Positions 10,458 through 22,900 of a DNA stretch of 64,000 bases are shown one piece after another. Both the position numbers and the translations under genes were made by a program. The notes beneath the pieces are model-generated. The model was not told where the DNA came from and searched no databases. It worked only from the letters and a program-made list of their open reading frames with translations. Source of the stretch: Takakia lepidozioides (Eukaryota; Streptophyta; Takakiopsida; Takakiales; Takakiaceae); assembly GCA_030704615.1 (NCBI GenBank), contig CM060731.1:62662756-62726755 (forward strand), written 5' to 3'. Every line of letters starts with the position of its first letter. Position 1 is the first letter of the stretch.

Positions 10458-10848
10458 CAAGGCTTGGAAGGAAGCCAATAATTTACTTGTTGCCTATGCG
10501 AATTTGGTTGAACCTCATGCGAAGCGCATGGAGGCTTTACAACAGCAGTTAGAAGTGTACAAACTAAGAGAGGAGCACACTCTCAGGGGAACCACAAGCA
10601 ACTTGGTGGATAACAGCCTTATGCGGGTCTGGTTAGCACAAGGGCCAGTGGAGGGCAAAGCACCACGAAAGCTCACCCAAAGCGAGATTAATGAGCTCAG
10701 ACTGCAAGTGGAGAACATTGCCACAACTACTATAGACAATGTCTATAGTAGGATAGCAGAGTTACAGGAAGATGTAGATGGACTGCAGACTCAAGTGGAG
10801 GACCTCACTTCAAATATCGACAAAAGAGCCTATATCCCTCAGGAATAG
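10431..10848 (+). CDS. Continuation of the coiled-coil protein after a frameshift
   Basis: The coiled coil continues in another frame (NNKAWKEANNLLVAYANL, EALQQQLEVYKLREEHTLRG, SRIAELQEDVDGLQTQVEDL) and stops at TAG 10846-10848. The frame change near 10430-10455 looks like a single indel in one original gene. The next frame starts only 3 nt after the stop and in the same phase, so the TAG may itself be a mutation joining this to the 409-aa protein. Confidence 0.5.
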
Positions 10849-10851
10849 CTA

Positions 10852-12081
10852 ATGGCTTCTTATTTGAAAGCCAGAACTTTGGTTTTTCAGTCTTCACAGG
10901 AGGTGCAGGAGATGCCAATGATACAAGAGCCAGTACCACCAACACCACAACAAGTCACTGTACCAGTAGCTGAACCTGTTGTTACTACAACCACACCACA
11001 GCCACCACAGCCTGAGGTATGGGGCAATGCTGCTTTTAACCCACCTAAAACTCCAGCTGCAAGGGAGTACAGTAGGGCTATGATTATGCCCTTCAACCAA
11101 ATTCCCATCATGTTGGATTTGGCTTGGAAAGAATTTAGTCCTCCACAGTCATTCGCACATTACTACCAAATCATGCGTATTTGGCTGCCAGTGGCAACTA
11201 GGACTAAAGTTCTTCCGAACAATCGACATATTGAGGATCATCACTTTGCACAATACTGGCATGAGGCAAGTACAATGTTGAAGGAATTAATTGCCTTCCA
11301 AGTTGTACATGGATTCATTTATACCAAGACCAAGGAGGTAGCAAGTATTGTCATGGGATGCGGGTTATACTACGCTGCTTGTTTTCTGGTACGTTATCAC
11401 ATTGAGCAGCATAAGATGCAATCGCGCTTTCTGAGTTATTCCAGTGGGGATCATTGGGTCTTACCTTCAGTGCCACCTCATATGTACCTATATGAGGCAA
11501 AAGTTATGATGCAAAAGGATTCTCAAATTCGTTCATGGTTTCAAGGGGCCTGGAACAATTTGTCAACACAGAAATTCGGCATTGATGATATTTTCTATAA
11601 GGGACATGTGACATGGAAATACTTGCACGGTGCACAAGTAATTGGTACCCCACTCACCTGGACAAACAAAGAGCTCAGTATCTTCACCAATTTTGCTGTT
11701 CAGCGTTTACAGCAAGTTGTAAAATATAAACTTCCAGACATGGTAGGACAACATTGTATGCCCCAGAGGATTCCACAAAAAGTTCGACAATTAAAACACC
11801 TGAGAGGCGATGAGGATTCAGATACAACTGTTTCTTCAGCGGATTCTTTTGACATGGGAGAAGACTATGCAATTCAGATGGCAGAGAAGAAGCGACGGGG
11901 GTCTCCTATGCCTGAAAGGTTACCTCGATATCAGCCTCCAGAGGGCCTCACTTATCCGGGTAGTGTTCAAACATCTCCGTCAACCAGTGACAGACCTCGG
12001 GCTCGTACACACAGTTCGCCACGAAACTCTCAACGTCAGAAAGGTGCTCACTCACAAAGGTTTGTTAATCGCAATCAGTAA
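10852..12081 (+). CDS. 409-aa protein of unknown function between internal region and 3' LTR
   Basis: An intact frame of 409 codons. Residues 15-60 are Pro/Thr/Gln-rich (EPVPPTPQQ, TTTTPQPPQPEVW). Residues about 75-320 form a globular, aromatic-rich region (EFSPPQSFAHYYQIMRIWLP, HHFAQYWHEASTMLKELIAF, CGLYYAACFLVRYHIEQH, GHVTWKYLHGAQVIGTPLTW). The tail is Ser/Arg-rich and basic. No protease, RT or integrase motif is present. It ends 21 nt before a polypurine tract, a position where some plant LTR elements carry an extra frame. I do not recognise the family. Confidence 0.6.
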   Translation: MASYLKARTLVFQSSQEVQEMPMIQEPVPPTPQQVTVPVAEPVVTTTTPQPPQPEVWGNAAFNPPKTPAAREYSRAMIMPFNQIPIMLDLAWKEFSPPQSFAHYYQIMRIWLPVATRTKVLPNNRHIEDHHFAQYWHEASTMLKELIAFQVVHGFIYTKTKEVASIVMGCGLYYAACFLVRYHIEQHKMQSRFLSYSSGDHWVLPSVPPHMYLYEAKVMMQKDSQIRSWFQGAWNNLSTQKFGIDDIFYKGHVTWKYLHGAQVIGTPLTWTNKELSIFTNFAVQRLQQVVKYKLPDMVGQHCMPQRIPQKVRQLKHLRGDEDSDTTVSSADSFDMGEDYAIQMAEKKRRGSPMPERLPRYQPPEGLTYPGSVQTSPSTSDRPRARTHSSPRNSQRQKGAHSQRFVNRNQ

Positions 12082-12102
12082 ATCGTGAGGACACGGCTTT
12101 TT

Positions 12103-12116
12103 GAGAGGGGAAGGGG
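12103..12116 (+). other. Polypurine tract
   Basis: GAGAGGGGAAGGGG ends three bases before the TGTTAGAGG start of the LTR. This is the usual primer site for plus-strand DNA synthesis and fixes both the orientation (+) and the left edge of the LTR. Confidence 0.8.
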
Positions 12117-12119
12117 TAA

Positions 12120-12965
12120 TGTTAGAGGACTATCTGGGACTTAGACACTTATACGGGATCTGTAGGGTACCCTTAATTTTTGCACAGACTGAGACCAACA
12201 GGAGCCTTAGGGGTGACAACAGCGCACTGTAGAGGGGGGTTACACAGTCCGTCATAGTCCAACACAGTCCGTCACAGCCAACACAGCCCGTCACAGTCGT
12301 CACAACCGACACAGCCACACAGCCAGTCACAGCCGACACAACCTGACACAGTCAGCACAGCTCATCACAGCCAACACAGCCCGTCACAGCCGACACAGCC
12401 ACACAGCCAAACACAGTCGCACAGCCAGTCACAGCCCGTCACAGTTTCACACAGCCAGTCACAGCTTGACACAGCTGTCACGACCATAGGGAACGGAGAG
12501 CAGGACAGGGAACGACTGTGGGGAACAACACCTGCAAATGGAACATGTTAGTACACGGACGACGGTTAGTGAGGGAAACGGTTAGAGCCACGGGTAGGAA
12601 GATAAAGGGAGAAGCAAGGATTGAGAGAGGGGATTCTGGGGGATTCTGGGAAGCACTTGAAGGGGGCACTTCTTGGTCATGCATGAGAGGGGATCGGGCG
12701 GAGAGCAGGAACGGAAGCAAGCATGGAGAGCACGGTGAAGGAGGAGAGATAATTAGAAGATGCTTGTTATATGCAAAGCTGTAGTGATATTGTAGAGCAG
12801 ATTAGAGACACAATGGCTTCGGCCTGATACCTGATAAATCATAATCTGATACTTATACGATACAATCACACTGTGTAGAGAGATCTGAGTGAAGCTGTGG
12901 AATGAATGGATGAGTTGATAGAATCCGATAGATTGATGAAGCAAACTGATACGTAATTATCAATA
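12120..12965 (+). mobile_element. 3' LTR of a plus-strand retrotransposon
   Basis: It starts TGTTAGAGG right after the polypurine tract. The first 120 bp match 31238-31360, and the later part (GATTAGAGACACAATGGCTTCGGCCT, then GTGTAGAGAGATCTGAGTGAAGCTGTGGAAT) matches 47260-47370, the two halves of the split LTR further on. The right end is not sharply defined; homology to the second copy fades at about 12955-12980. Identity between copies looks only moderate, so they are old insertions. Confidence 0.75.
12243..12478. repeat. CACAGCC-type minisatellite inside the LTR
   Basis: About 25 imperfect units of 8-10 bp built on CACAGCC followed by a short variable word (NNTCA or AA). The same minisatellite occurs in the other LTR copy at 31383-31458 and 46788-46940, with different unit numbers. 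It is thus a fixed part of the LTR that varies in length. Confidence 0.88.
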
Positions 12966-13024
12966 ACCAGGTAGCTAACATGAATGCGGAAAGGAAAACA
13001 AATAGGAAACACCCCCATGATACA

Positions 13025-16000
13025 CTAGCTGTAGGTCATGACTGATTGTTCTGAGCGGGCTGAGTACTTAGAGATTTCCAACTCTTCTATCTTGGAGTTT
13101 CTGCCTCGGATAGCGAAGGGATGGGTGAGTAAAAGCCGCGCGACAAGCATTCTGGCAGACTCAATTTTGCCGTAGTATTCTGCGGTTGGAGGGAATCGTC
13201 GAACCAACTTCCCATTCTGTCTGGTTGGCCACAAGTGAGCGTCAGGCGGAGGTACCCGTGAACCGCTTCTACTTGAAGCACCTTCACGTGCAATGGAATG
13301 TCTGGCTAGGGAGAAACCTAACTCTTCTAGCATTGCGATCTCTCGGTGAGTGAGACCTGTGCCCATCTTCACAGGCCACACGGTTGGTGGAGTAGGCTTC
13401 CTTACCACGGAAGGCCTCACTGTCCCATGCACACATCTCCCACAATCGTTAGCGTCGAACCAGAACTTGTGGTTCTTTGCCTCGCCTTGTCCGTAAGGGA
13501 GAAACAAACCCGTGAATGTAGGAGCTGCAGTGTGTTCTTTCCCTCTGGATATTAATGATGTACATTTTTCATGATTGGTGGCCCTGATCGCCGCGCATTT
13601 CACACGCGATCCAGCACTTGGGCGTTCTATATGCCAAACCTCGTCCAAGCCCATGGACTCGATTATATGCGGCACCACGTTCTGGTCTTCAACCATTGCA
13701 GTGACAGTGCTTGATGCAGGGGTCCGCTCTGGGGCAGAGTAGCCCTCACCTGTGGATGTTCCGCAATTCCATCTCTGATCCAAGGGAACACGTGGCGTCG
13801 AGAAGTTCACTCTATCCACCCTATGGGAATCAACATCCGATCCCGGAGGGGTGTCCAATTTCCGTTTGCAAGACCCGAATCTCTCTTCGCCTTCCAGATG
13901 GGGAACTCTTCCCACGAGAGGGGTGCCATTTGCACATATGCTCACGGCCCGCGCTATTTTGCTAGGATCCCCTGATCTTCCAACTGCCCGCAACATCAAC
14001 TCGCTCCTGTCCAGGCCCTTGCCACCAAGGCCACCCCTCAAGAATGACCTGTATCTGGTTTGCTGCTGCAGAGCACGAATAAGGTCATCGGCCGTCGCCG
14101 CATACAAATCTCTTCCTTTTTTGCCGGATTGCTGCAACCAAGCATTGTGCACTGTCTCCGCAAGATTGCAAGAAGGCATGTCCGCCATCTCTTCAATGGA
14201 CATATGCTGCAAGGCAAAAGAACACAAAACCGATATAAGGATTGGACCATGAAACATATATCCGAAGCACCCAAACGAAGGTGAATGCAAACCACTCACC
14301 GTTGTCATGGCCGCTCCCCACTGTCGGTAACGGAAGTGCCAAAATGCGAACCAGTCTTGCAGTGCCCTCATGCTGTCCTCCGATGCCGCTCCAGATGAGT
14401 ACCACCAGGCACGAATTGTCTGGAACAATGTATTCGCTTCCCCCATAGTTTTGGCGTCTTTGTACTGTTTGCACAGTTGACGATGCATAGTCTGCATATC
14501 TAGCTTGATGTATGTCTTTGTGTGTTTGTCCAGGGATTGTGTCCAATGGAAAAGACACGTACGTTCTCTTCCAGGCATTGGCACTTTTGGATCTCCCGTC
14601 CCGAACACAATGCGGACAGCGTTGAAGTTAGCTTGAGCACTATCGGCCATGAAACCAACGAAATTGGGAGATGGGAGACCATTGGAGGCCATAACACGAA
14701 TGAGAGCTTCCCACATGAGCTGTTGTGAATTTGTGTCCTCTGACTGCATGTCACACACTGCAATTGTCATGACCCGCTGGTACACAGGGTCGTAAACATG
14801 ACATGCCATTGTGGTCCAGTCTTTAACCCTCTTGACATGATCGAACATAAGGAAGCAGTTGCCAAGATTGCCACCCTTCTGCATACGTTTAACCAGGCTG
14901 ACCCCGCTGCCCTCACCTTTTGTGGACATTTTGAACACGAACACTTTCCTGGCTCCTTGTCCCGGGAAAACGCTGTCTTGGATGTAGTCGTACATGCTCC
15001 TTTTCTTCAAATCCATAATATTGTCCATATAACCTCGGCTCCCAGAGCCCATTCTTAAAACGTTCACCTGATTCCTAATGTTTGGAGAAGTCAAAGTTGA
15101 GAAATGGTCCATAACAGTGTCCAAAGCTGGTCCCTCCAGTATTCCTCCAACCGAATTTGATGCACACAGAATACGGCTTTCCAGAAAGGACTTGCTCGCC
15201 CCCATGGCAATTGCAGATGTGGTTCCAGTTGGATTGGTATCCAACTCTTGCCTTATCAGACACGAGACTGTGTCAACGCTCTCCCTATAATCCCCCTTGG
15301 ACACAGGGTGGTTGTGAAAACCGAAATGGACACAGGCTCTAGTCAGGGTTTTGAATCGATGCACCACATAATACATTCTAGCGCCACACAAAGCAAGGCA
15401 GCAAGGTGGTACCCTACAGAACTTGCACACAAAAGTGTTACTGTATGGTGGTGTCACCCCAGGCTTGAATGGATTCTCACTAACACCATCCCATTCGCTT
15501 TGGTTTTGCACACCTGACAATGCGAAGTGTCTGCATTTCATGTTCTCACATTTCAGGTGCCCATTACAGACTGTTCGCCTGAATATGAGTTTGTCGTTGT
15601 TGTGAATATGGGAGGTTTTTGTGTGGCACCAAGGGTGCCCATCGTGCTTTTTGTCCATTCCTTCCAGGAGACTGGAAATGCCCCCCACGCGACCAGGAGG
15701 AGGCAGCTCGAAAACAGTATTACCATCAAAAGATTCCGGCAAGAATGCCACCCTCTGAATATTGAAAGTGCTCCTGTCTATCCCCCTCAACTCACTCTTG
15801 AAATCCTGCCATCCCACCCATGGCTTTCAGTTTAGGAATGACACTGGTGATCTCCTCCACATCTGCTTCTACATGTGGACATGGCTGATCCACGGGCGGT
15901 ATTGCACATGTATCATCGGAGGATGAGTCCGAAAGCTCAACCACAGTGTTAACGCTACTCGTCTCCTTCTTGACAACCACGGGTGTTTTCTCCTGGGCCA

Positions 16001-16328
16001 CTGATGCTGCCGTGCCAGGAGTTACGAACGATCCTGCAGACTGTCTCAGAGGAGCACTAAGCACCCTGTATCTGCCTGGAGGCACTCTCCATTGTGTGGT
16101 TGGTGCAGTATGCGAAGGTTTCTGGAACGCGTACTTGACCAGTTTTCCATTGGCATCGTACACTTCCCTCTGAACGGATAGACTTCCATTTTCCAACCGA
16201 AATTGCGTTGCGAGGACGAGTTCATGCACCACCGCAAAACCATCATCTTCCACCTCGTAAGAAAATGGCACAGGGTGGTCCTCACTGAAGAAGTCCGCGT
16301 CAAGGGAGCCCATGGCCTGGGAGGCCAT
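13025..16328 (-). CDS. DDE-transposase-like protein (possibly MULE-type), intron-containing
   Basis: A 930-codon frame runs 15817-13025 on the minus strand, with an upstream 212-codon frame (15792-16430; a good ATG is at about 16328, MASQAMGSLDADFF) overlapping it by 26 nt in another phase, so an indel or tiny intron joins them. Within the long frame a 93-nt in-phase intron is likely (14299 GT to 14207 AG), joining ...WGAAMTT to HMSIEEM. The core has the layout of a DDE transposase: an acidic FDHVKRVKDW block, FMADSAQANFNAVRIVFG, RTCLFHWTQSLDKH and, after the intron, SCNLAETVHNAWLQQSGKKG with a candidate catalytic Glu. A Cys/His-rich part precedes it (CNGHLKCENMKCRHF; VCKFCRVPPCC). Family level is uncertain. 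It is divergently oriented to the ParB/methyltransferase gene. Confidence 0.5.
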
Positions 16329-16540
16329 ATGTCGATGTTGCTTCAGAAAGTAGAGTTCACAGTTCGATGGTGCTTCTGAATGCAGGTTGTGTGGGAGCGG
16401 AGTTTTTGGCATCCTCACACACAATTGCAAGTATCGCTCCGGCTTGCAGATCTGCTAATCCTAGAATCCAACTATTTTTTCACAACTGCCCCACCAGTGC
16501 ATTAGTTGACAGATTGACTGACAGAGCCGCCATTTGGTTG

Positions 16541-16939
16541 TCATGTCAGAGAGTCCAGAAGAGATGCCCATTTCCATTTAATTTTAACGGCACCTGCACC
16601 GCTGTACAACTGTACATTCTTCACATTCCTCTGGAACATCCCAGAAGATATTACCCAAAAATGAACTTTTTCAGATGAAAGGTGATTAGACCCCAACGAA
16701 TTTTGGATGGATGAGGATCCAATGATCTCCGCCGATATACAGAACGATGATATGGACACGTGTTCGCCATGCATGTGGAACGAGTCAATGGCGCACTGAA
16801 CGTTGCAAGCGAACATCTTGGCGTTGAAGGCCTTGCGATGAACCTCCGATAGTCCTCTTTTTTCCCTCTTCTCCTTATTGTCTTTGCAACCCTGGATTCT
16901 GCAGAGACGGTGACCCCATTCTGAGGGAGAAGCAAGCAT
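16541..16939 (-). CDS. Possible first exon of the transposase-like gene
   Basis: A 132-codon frame with a Cys/His-rich, basic start (GHRLCRIQGCKDNKEKREKRGLSEVHRK as two adjoining words; NAKMFACNVQCAIDSFHMHGE). Its ATG lies 55 bp from the ATG of the plus-strand gene. The N-terminal half looks coding, the later half less so. It may be a 5' exon spliced to the frame at 16328, or noise. Low certainty. Confidence 0.3.
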   Translation of the reverse strand: MLASPSEWGHRLCRIQGCKDNKEKREKRGLSEVHRKAFNAKMFACNVQCAIDSFHMHGEHVSISSFCISAEIIGSSSIQNSLGSNHLSSEKVHFWVISSGMFQRNVKNVQLYSGAGAVKIKWKWASLLDSLT

Positions 16940-16993
16940 CGAAGAACACTTTATTTCACATCAAACAAGCAAAGGGCACGCGCTAAGGAGAGG

Positions 16994-19900
16994 ATGAGAA
17001 AGGCGAGACGGGAACTTAGAATGGGAGAAGAAACCTCTGGCGTAGAGGAAGACGAAGGGCAAAACAAGATTCTGCAACCACAGTGTGGAGAGGAAGGTCT
17101 TGAAGTGATCCCGGAGGCGACCGATGAGCAACCTCCAATAGAAGGGGGGGAGGACGAGGAAGTGAGTTGGGCTCGGGAGAAAGCACTGCGAGTAGAGAAC
17201 CAGGTCTTCAAAGAGCAGGGAGAACAAACGGACTCGGAAACGCTGCTGTCTGCCCTTGTTTCGCACAACCGGGACCTCCTTGGAAGCATGCTACCTCCAG
17301 ACCCCATGGAAAAATTGAATGCCTCAGGAGCATCATCAAGTGCAAAGAAGAATCCGGAGGTGGCTATGAACTCTCTTTTTCTCTCTCTGTTTCTGTCTGG
17401 TTCATGCTAAGCATTGAGGTCGACATCAACCTTGCGTCAACGCAAGGTTGAAGTCGACCTCCTAAGTGTATATGTTGGGCATCAAAACAGTGCAGATGTT
17501 GCACTACAATCAAGCTAGACAAACATGGATGCTTGTGACGCATCATCAATTGCAAAGAAGAAGCAGAGACAACAATCTCCTTTTCCTGTAGATATTTTGT
17601 TTGTTGAACCCCGATCCGAGAGCTCGCAATCAACCTTGCGTCAACGCAAGGTTGATGCCGACCTCTATAGTGTATGTTTAGAACTTCTGGTGAAACGAAC
17701 AGATGCCGCACAGGAATCAACCTTGCGTTGACGCAAGGCTGGTTTTGATGCCTTTTTTGTTCAATCGAAGCCTCCGAACTCTCATACCCTGGACTGTAAG
17801 GTAGGGAAAGTTGATTATTTGAAGCTCCCAAAAGAACCCTGCGTCAACGCAAAGCATTTTTTGGGTTCAAATGTCGCACACCTCAGTTCGGTAAACTCCC
17901 TTCAAGTCATAGTTACTCGCTTTGATGCGCGCGCCTGACTCCCAACCTGGCCCCCAGGCCAACTTGGAGTTTCGGCTGCTCACCGGGACATAACGGTCCC
18001 CTTTCGCTTCCCTCTAAACCCTCCACCTATTTGGGACTAGGAGAATTCCCTTTGGTAGATGGCAGTCCGGAACAGCTCCCCACTCTTTGGTCGCTTTCCG
18101 GCTCGCTCGCTTACTCACTAGTTTTTGGTCACCAACGGGCTTGCACCGTTCTCGGGGTTACTACTCCCTATATATACTTCTGTAGCTGTCCGCGGGGGTT
18201 TCATAACCAGCCATGCCATTTTATGGCGAACCACCACGAAAACCCTCGACTCCCGGTGGTGAGTCGCGGTGAGTCTTGGCCCACTCACCGCGGCCCCAAT
18301 GGACCGTGATGAGTCCCAAGACTCCCCACGACTCCCACCTCGAGGTCTCCTCCCATGGTGAGTCCTATGCCACCCCCACTAAGTCCCACTAAGCTACCAC
18401 CATCCTTGTGGAGCCACCTCCACCGCAAACCCGGTGTGCGGGGCTCCACCTAGTGAGCGCCTCCGCCTCCTTGAGTGCCTTGGGCACTCAAGGGTGCTTC
18501 AGCCCCCCATACCTATCGCTGCCGCTGCCCCCACCACAGGGGCAGCCCCTCATGTGTCCCGACCCCCTGCCCTCAAGGCAAAGGGCCGCGACACACACCC
18601 CTACCAACAGGGAGTCGATGTCCTCATCGACTTTGTCCATTTTGTAGAAACGAACGTCCAAGTTGTGGCGTCCCACATCAAGGAGTTTGTTTCCGTACCA
18701 TGGCGTCCCATGGCAAAGAACCAAACCCCACACTTGACTCCACTCTCCACTAGCTAGTTCGGCCGACTTCCTCCAAGTCCCGGCGAAGGGTGGAGCCTCT
18801 CCAGCTCCCCCCAGTGCACTCTTCTTGGCCTACTTCAAGGCCAAGGAACGATCCTCCCCGAGGATCGAATCGCCTTACTGCAACAACATTGCTTGCGATC
18901 GCTCATGATGCCGCTTTTGGCATCACCTTGAGCAAGGGTTCACCTGGAACCCTCTTTGACTAGGACGATAACCTTGAACCAACCGTGCGCCCCAATCACT
19001 ACAATTGGGTCCGCCTTGGAATGCTGGCCTGAGGTACGGGAACACGCCGAAGCCGCACTACGACTTCGTCCCGAGGCTACACGATTATAGTACGTGAACG
19101 GAAGCACGTAGCTTCCGCGTTAGCCCGCACTACAAGGCAACCCCCTCGGTAGCGCAGTTATAGTACGCGCACGCGCCAGGTGCGCACTAGCACTTGAACT
19201 CCCAAATAAGGCGCAAGTTTCCTTGCCCCTTGGATGGGAGTCACCCGATTTCGGCACTGCGCAAACACACGATTAACCCAATTTACCTCTCCCACTTTTG
19301 TAAGCTAGCATGCATTCTACACACCAGCCAACCACACCATGCATCACCATTCCAAACACAATAGGACGCACAATATTTGGAACCCATTTCCTTTATCACA
19401 AATTTTTGTACAATACAAGTTTTTGCAATCGGATTCCTGAGCTAGCTAAACCGGGCTAAGCATGCATTTCCTCCCCCACGCTCCAAGGTTGATGTCCCCA
19501 TCAACGCTTCTTCCGCTTTTGAGGTCGCCCTTCGAACGCTGCAACTGCCTCGGATGCGTTTCCCATTTCTGAGGCACGCACCCAAGATGCCTCCACAAGA
19601 TGATAGCCCTTCCATTTGACGAGATACTCCGTTTCTCGGTTCTTGAACCTCCTCGACTTAAGTATTGCCTCCACCTCGTACTCGGGTTCATTTTCATGAT
19701 CCAACAGCATAGGTGGCGGACGCAACACTTGCTGACGATTCGGACGTGCTTCATCTTTGAAGTAAGGCTTCAAAAGGGAGACATGGAATACTGGGTGCAC
19801 CTTGCTGTTTGCTGGCAGCTCCAATTCATACACATCCTCATTCATAACCCTCCGAATGCGAAAGGGACCCGCATACGGAGGTACGAACTTCGGACTCATT

Positions 19901-22900
19901 TCCGGAGGTAGTCGAAAATTCTTGATGTTCAACCAGACCTCTGTGCCTGCCTCAAACTTCACTTCCCTCCGCTTCCGATTCGCCTGCCTTTCATACCGTT
20001 TCCTAGCTTTGGCAATGTTGTACTTTGCGAGCTTCAACAAACGCTCGCGTTCTTCTAGTACCGCCGCTACTGCTGGTTCCTCAACGTCCTGGGCGGCCCA
20101 ACTTGTCGGCACCAGAGGTGCTTTTCCATAGACCAACACAAAAGGGGAAACTCCCGTCGCGGAGTGTTCTGTGTTATTATAACAGAACTCTGCCGCGTCT
20201 AAGTGTTCCATCCAGTCTGATTGGTCTGCCGACACGTAATTCCGCAAGAATTGCTTCACTACGGAATTCACTCTTTCCGTTTGGCCGTCCGTCGTAGGTC
20301 GGAAGGCGGTGCTCATCTTCAGCCTCGTCCCCATCTTCTTCCAAAGTGCTCTCCAGAATTTACTCGTAAACTTTGGGTCGCGGTCCGAGACAATATCCTT
20401 CGGGACTCCATGATGCTTTAAGACGTGGGTGAAGTAAAGTCGCCCTGTCTCCTGCGCAGTTGCCGTCTCCTTGGTGGGGATGAAATGGGCCATTTTACTG
20501 AACCTATCTACCACCACCATGATTGCATCGAATCCTTTGACAGCGGCATAACAGTCATGAAATCCATCGAGACGCTTTCCCAAGTCCCCTCTGGAATCGG
20601 CAAGGGTTGTAACAGCCCCGCTTGCTTTTTATACTCGCTCCGGTTTTGTTGGCATGTGGTGCATGTCCTTACATACTCCTCTGCCTCCTCCCTCAGTTTG
20701 GGCCAGAAATACTCTTTCTTCAAGAGTGCCGCAGTGCGCTTGGCTCCACCGTGGCCCGCAAGCGGGCTATCATGGCATTCTCTCAAGAGACTATCCCTGA
20801 TCCCTCCCTTTGGCACATAGAGACGTTTTTGCTTATACCGGAGCAGTCCGTTTTGCAAGTGGAACTGCGATTTAACCCCCATTCTCAAGTTCTGCATCAC
20901 GCACTTTGCCAGCTCATCCTTCCGGCAAGCCTTCCGGATCTTCCTTTGGAGCGCCGTCTCGCCCTTGTACACCAACAAGAGCTGCTGCTTTCTACTTAAA
21001 GCATCGGCCACCACATTGTCCCGTCCCGGTTTGTACTGGATATCCACGTCGAACACTGCCAAAGTATCTTGCCACCTAAGTTGTTTTGGGGATAACTTGG
21101 GCTGCGTGGCAAAATACTTCACCGTGACATTGTCCGTGAACACCTTCACTGGGTTGGAACCAACATAGTGGCGCCAGAGTTCAAGGCAATGTACCACCGC
21201 CTTCATCTCTTTTTCGTGCGTCGGCCACCGTCGCTCCACTTCATTCAGTTTCTTACTTTCGTAAGCCACTGGACGTCCATCTTGCATAAGTACACCCCAA
21301 TTGCGAAGTCCGATGCATCTGTATGAATCTCAAACGGACGATCGAACTCCGGGATTTTTAAGACTGGAGCTTCCGTCATCCGCTGCTTCAATTCAGCAAA
21401 AGCTTGGCCACAAAATGTGTTCCATACCCAGACTTTGGATTTACACAGAAGGTCCGACAGCGGCCCCGCGATCTTGGCGAAATTTCTCACATACTTCCGG
21501 TAATAGGAGGCGAGTCCTAGGAAGGATCGCACTCCCGGGACCGAAGTCGGAGGCTCCCAGTCCAAGATCGCCCTCACCTTTCTGTCATCCATTTTGATCC
21601 CATCCTGTGTAATCACGTGCCCCAAGAACTCCACTTTTGTGACCCCGAATTCGCACTTTGAAGCTTTGGCATACAGCTTCCCTTCTCGCAATTTTTGGAA
21701 CACCCTTTTGAGGTGCTCCAGGTGCTCCTCCTTTGTTTTCGAGTACACCAAGATGTCGTCGATGTACACGATCACAAAGTCATCCAACCACTCCTGGAAA
21801 AGGCTGTTCATCAGCGTGCTAAATGTCGCTGGTGCATTGGTGAGCCCAAAAGGCATCACCAAGAACTCATATGAACCATACCTTGTCCTGCACGCGGTCT
21901 TCTCCTCATCTCCTTCCGCCACCCGGATTTGGTGATAACCGGAGCGCAAGTCGATCCGGCTGAAATACTTCGCTCCTGCCAACCGATCGAAGAGGTCGTC
22001 GATCCTTGGCAAAGGGTACCGGTTTTTGATAGTCACCTTATTCAGAGCCCTGTAATCGACACACATCCGCAGCGTCCCATCCTTCTTGTCTGCAAATAGC
22101 ACCGGGGCTCCGTAAGGTGACTTACTCGGCCGGATGTACCCCTTTGACATTAGATCTTTGAGCTGAGTCTTCAGCTCGACCAACTCTTTGTGGCTCAACC
22201 GGTAGGGCGCCTTGGCAGGCGGTTCCGATCCCGGTATCACCTCAATTTTGTGGTCAACTCCTCTTCGCGGTGGCAAGCCGCTTGGTAAATCCTCCGGCAT
22301 CACATCCTGGTATTTCTCCAAAATCCCCTTGATCCAATCTGGGCTCGGCTCCCCATCGCCTTCTCCTTTCACTTCTCTAATGTAAAGCAAAAACTGGGAC
22401 TCGTGTGTCTCCTCCACGGCCCACTCCTTTGCTGATAGAAGGTTTATTCGCCCTCCCACGGATTTGGGCGTTTCCGACACTCGTAAAACCTCGCCACCAT
22501 TCCCACATGGCAGCGTGACTACTCTCTTGCGGCCATCTATGACCGCTCCGGATTTGCTCAAAAAGGTCATTCCCAAAATGAGATCCACTCCATCGATCTC
22601 GCAGATAGTGAAGTTCTCACGTCCCTCCCAACTCCCCAGTTGAAGAGGAACATCAAACGCCAACCTTGTCGCCAACTGAGGTTCTCCTTTGGCAGAGCGC
22701 ACCTCAATAGAGGCCCCCACGTCACTTGTCGGGAGTCCCAACTTTCGCGCCGCCGCCGGCGTCATGAAGGAGTGCGACGCTCCTGTGTCCACCAACAACG
22801 ACACATTAGTTCCGGATATTATCCCATCCACGAACAATAACTGACTCCCTTTTCGTAAGGCGCCAGTTTCCTGATACAACTCACAAGAAAATTTGCCTAC

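Noticed and set aside
12120-12965. A 5-bp target duplication around the 12120 retrotransposon
   Set aside because: Its 5' LTR is absent and the right LTR edge is not sharp, so no pair can be tested.
18031-18757. Open frames in the LTRs (repeated at 24296-24700 and 51180-51512)
   Set aside because: They are in LTR sequence, on several strands and frames, with no domain.
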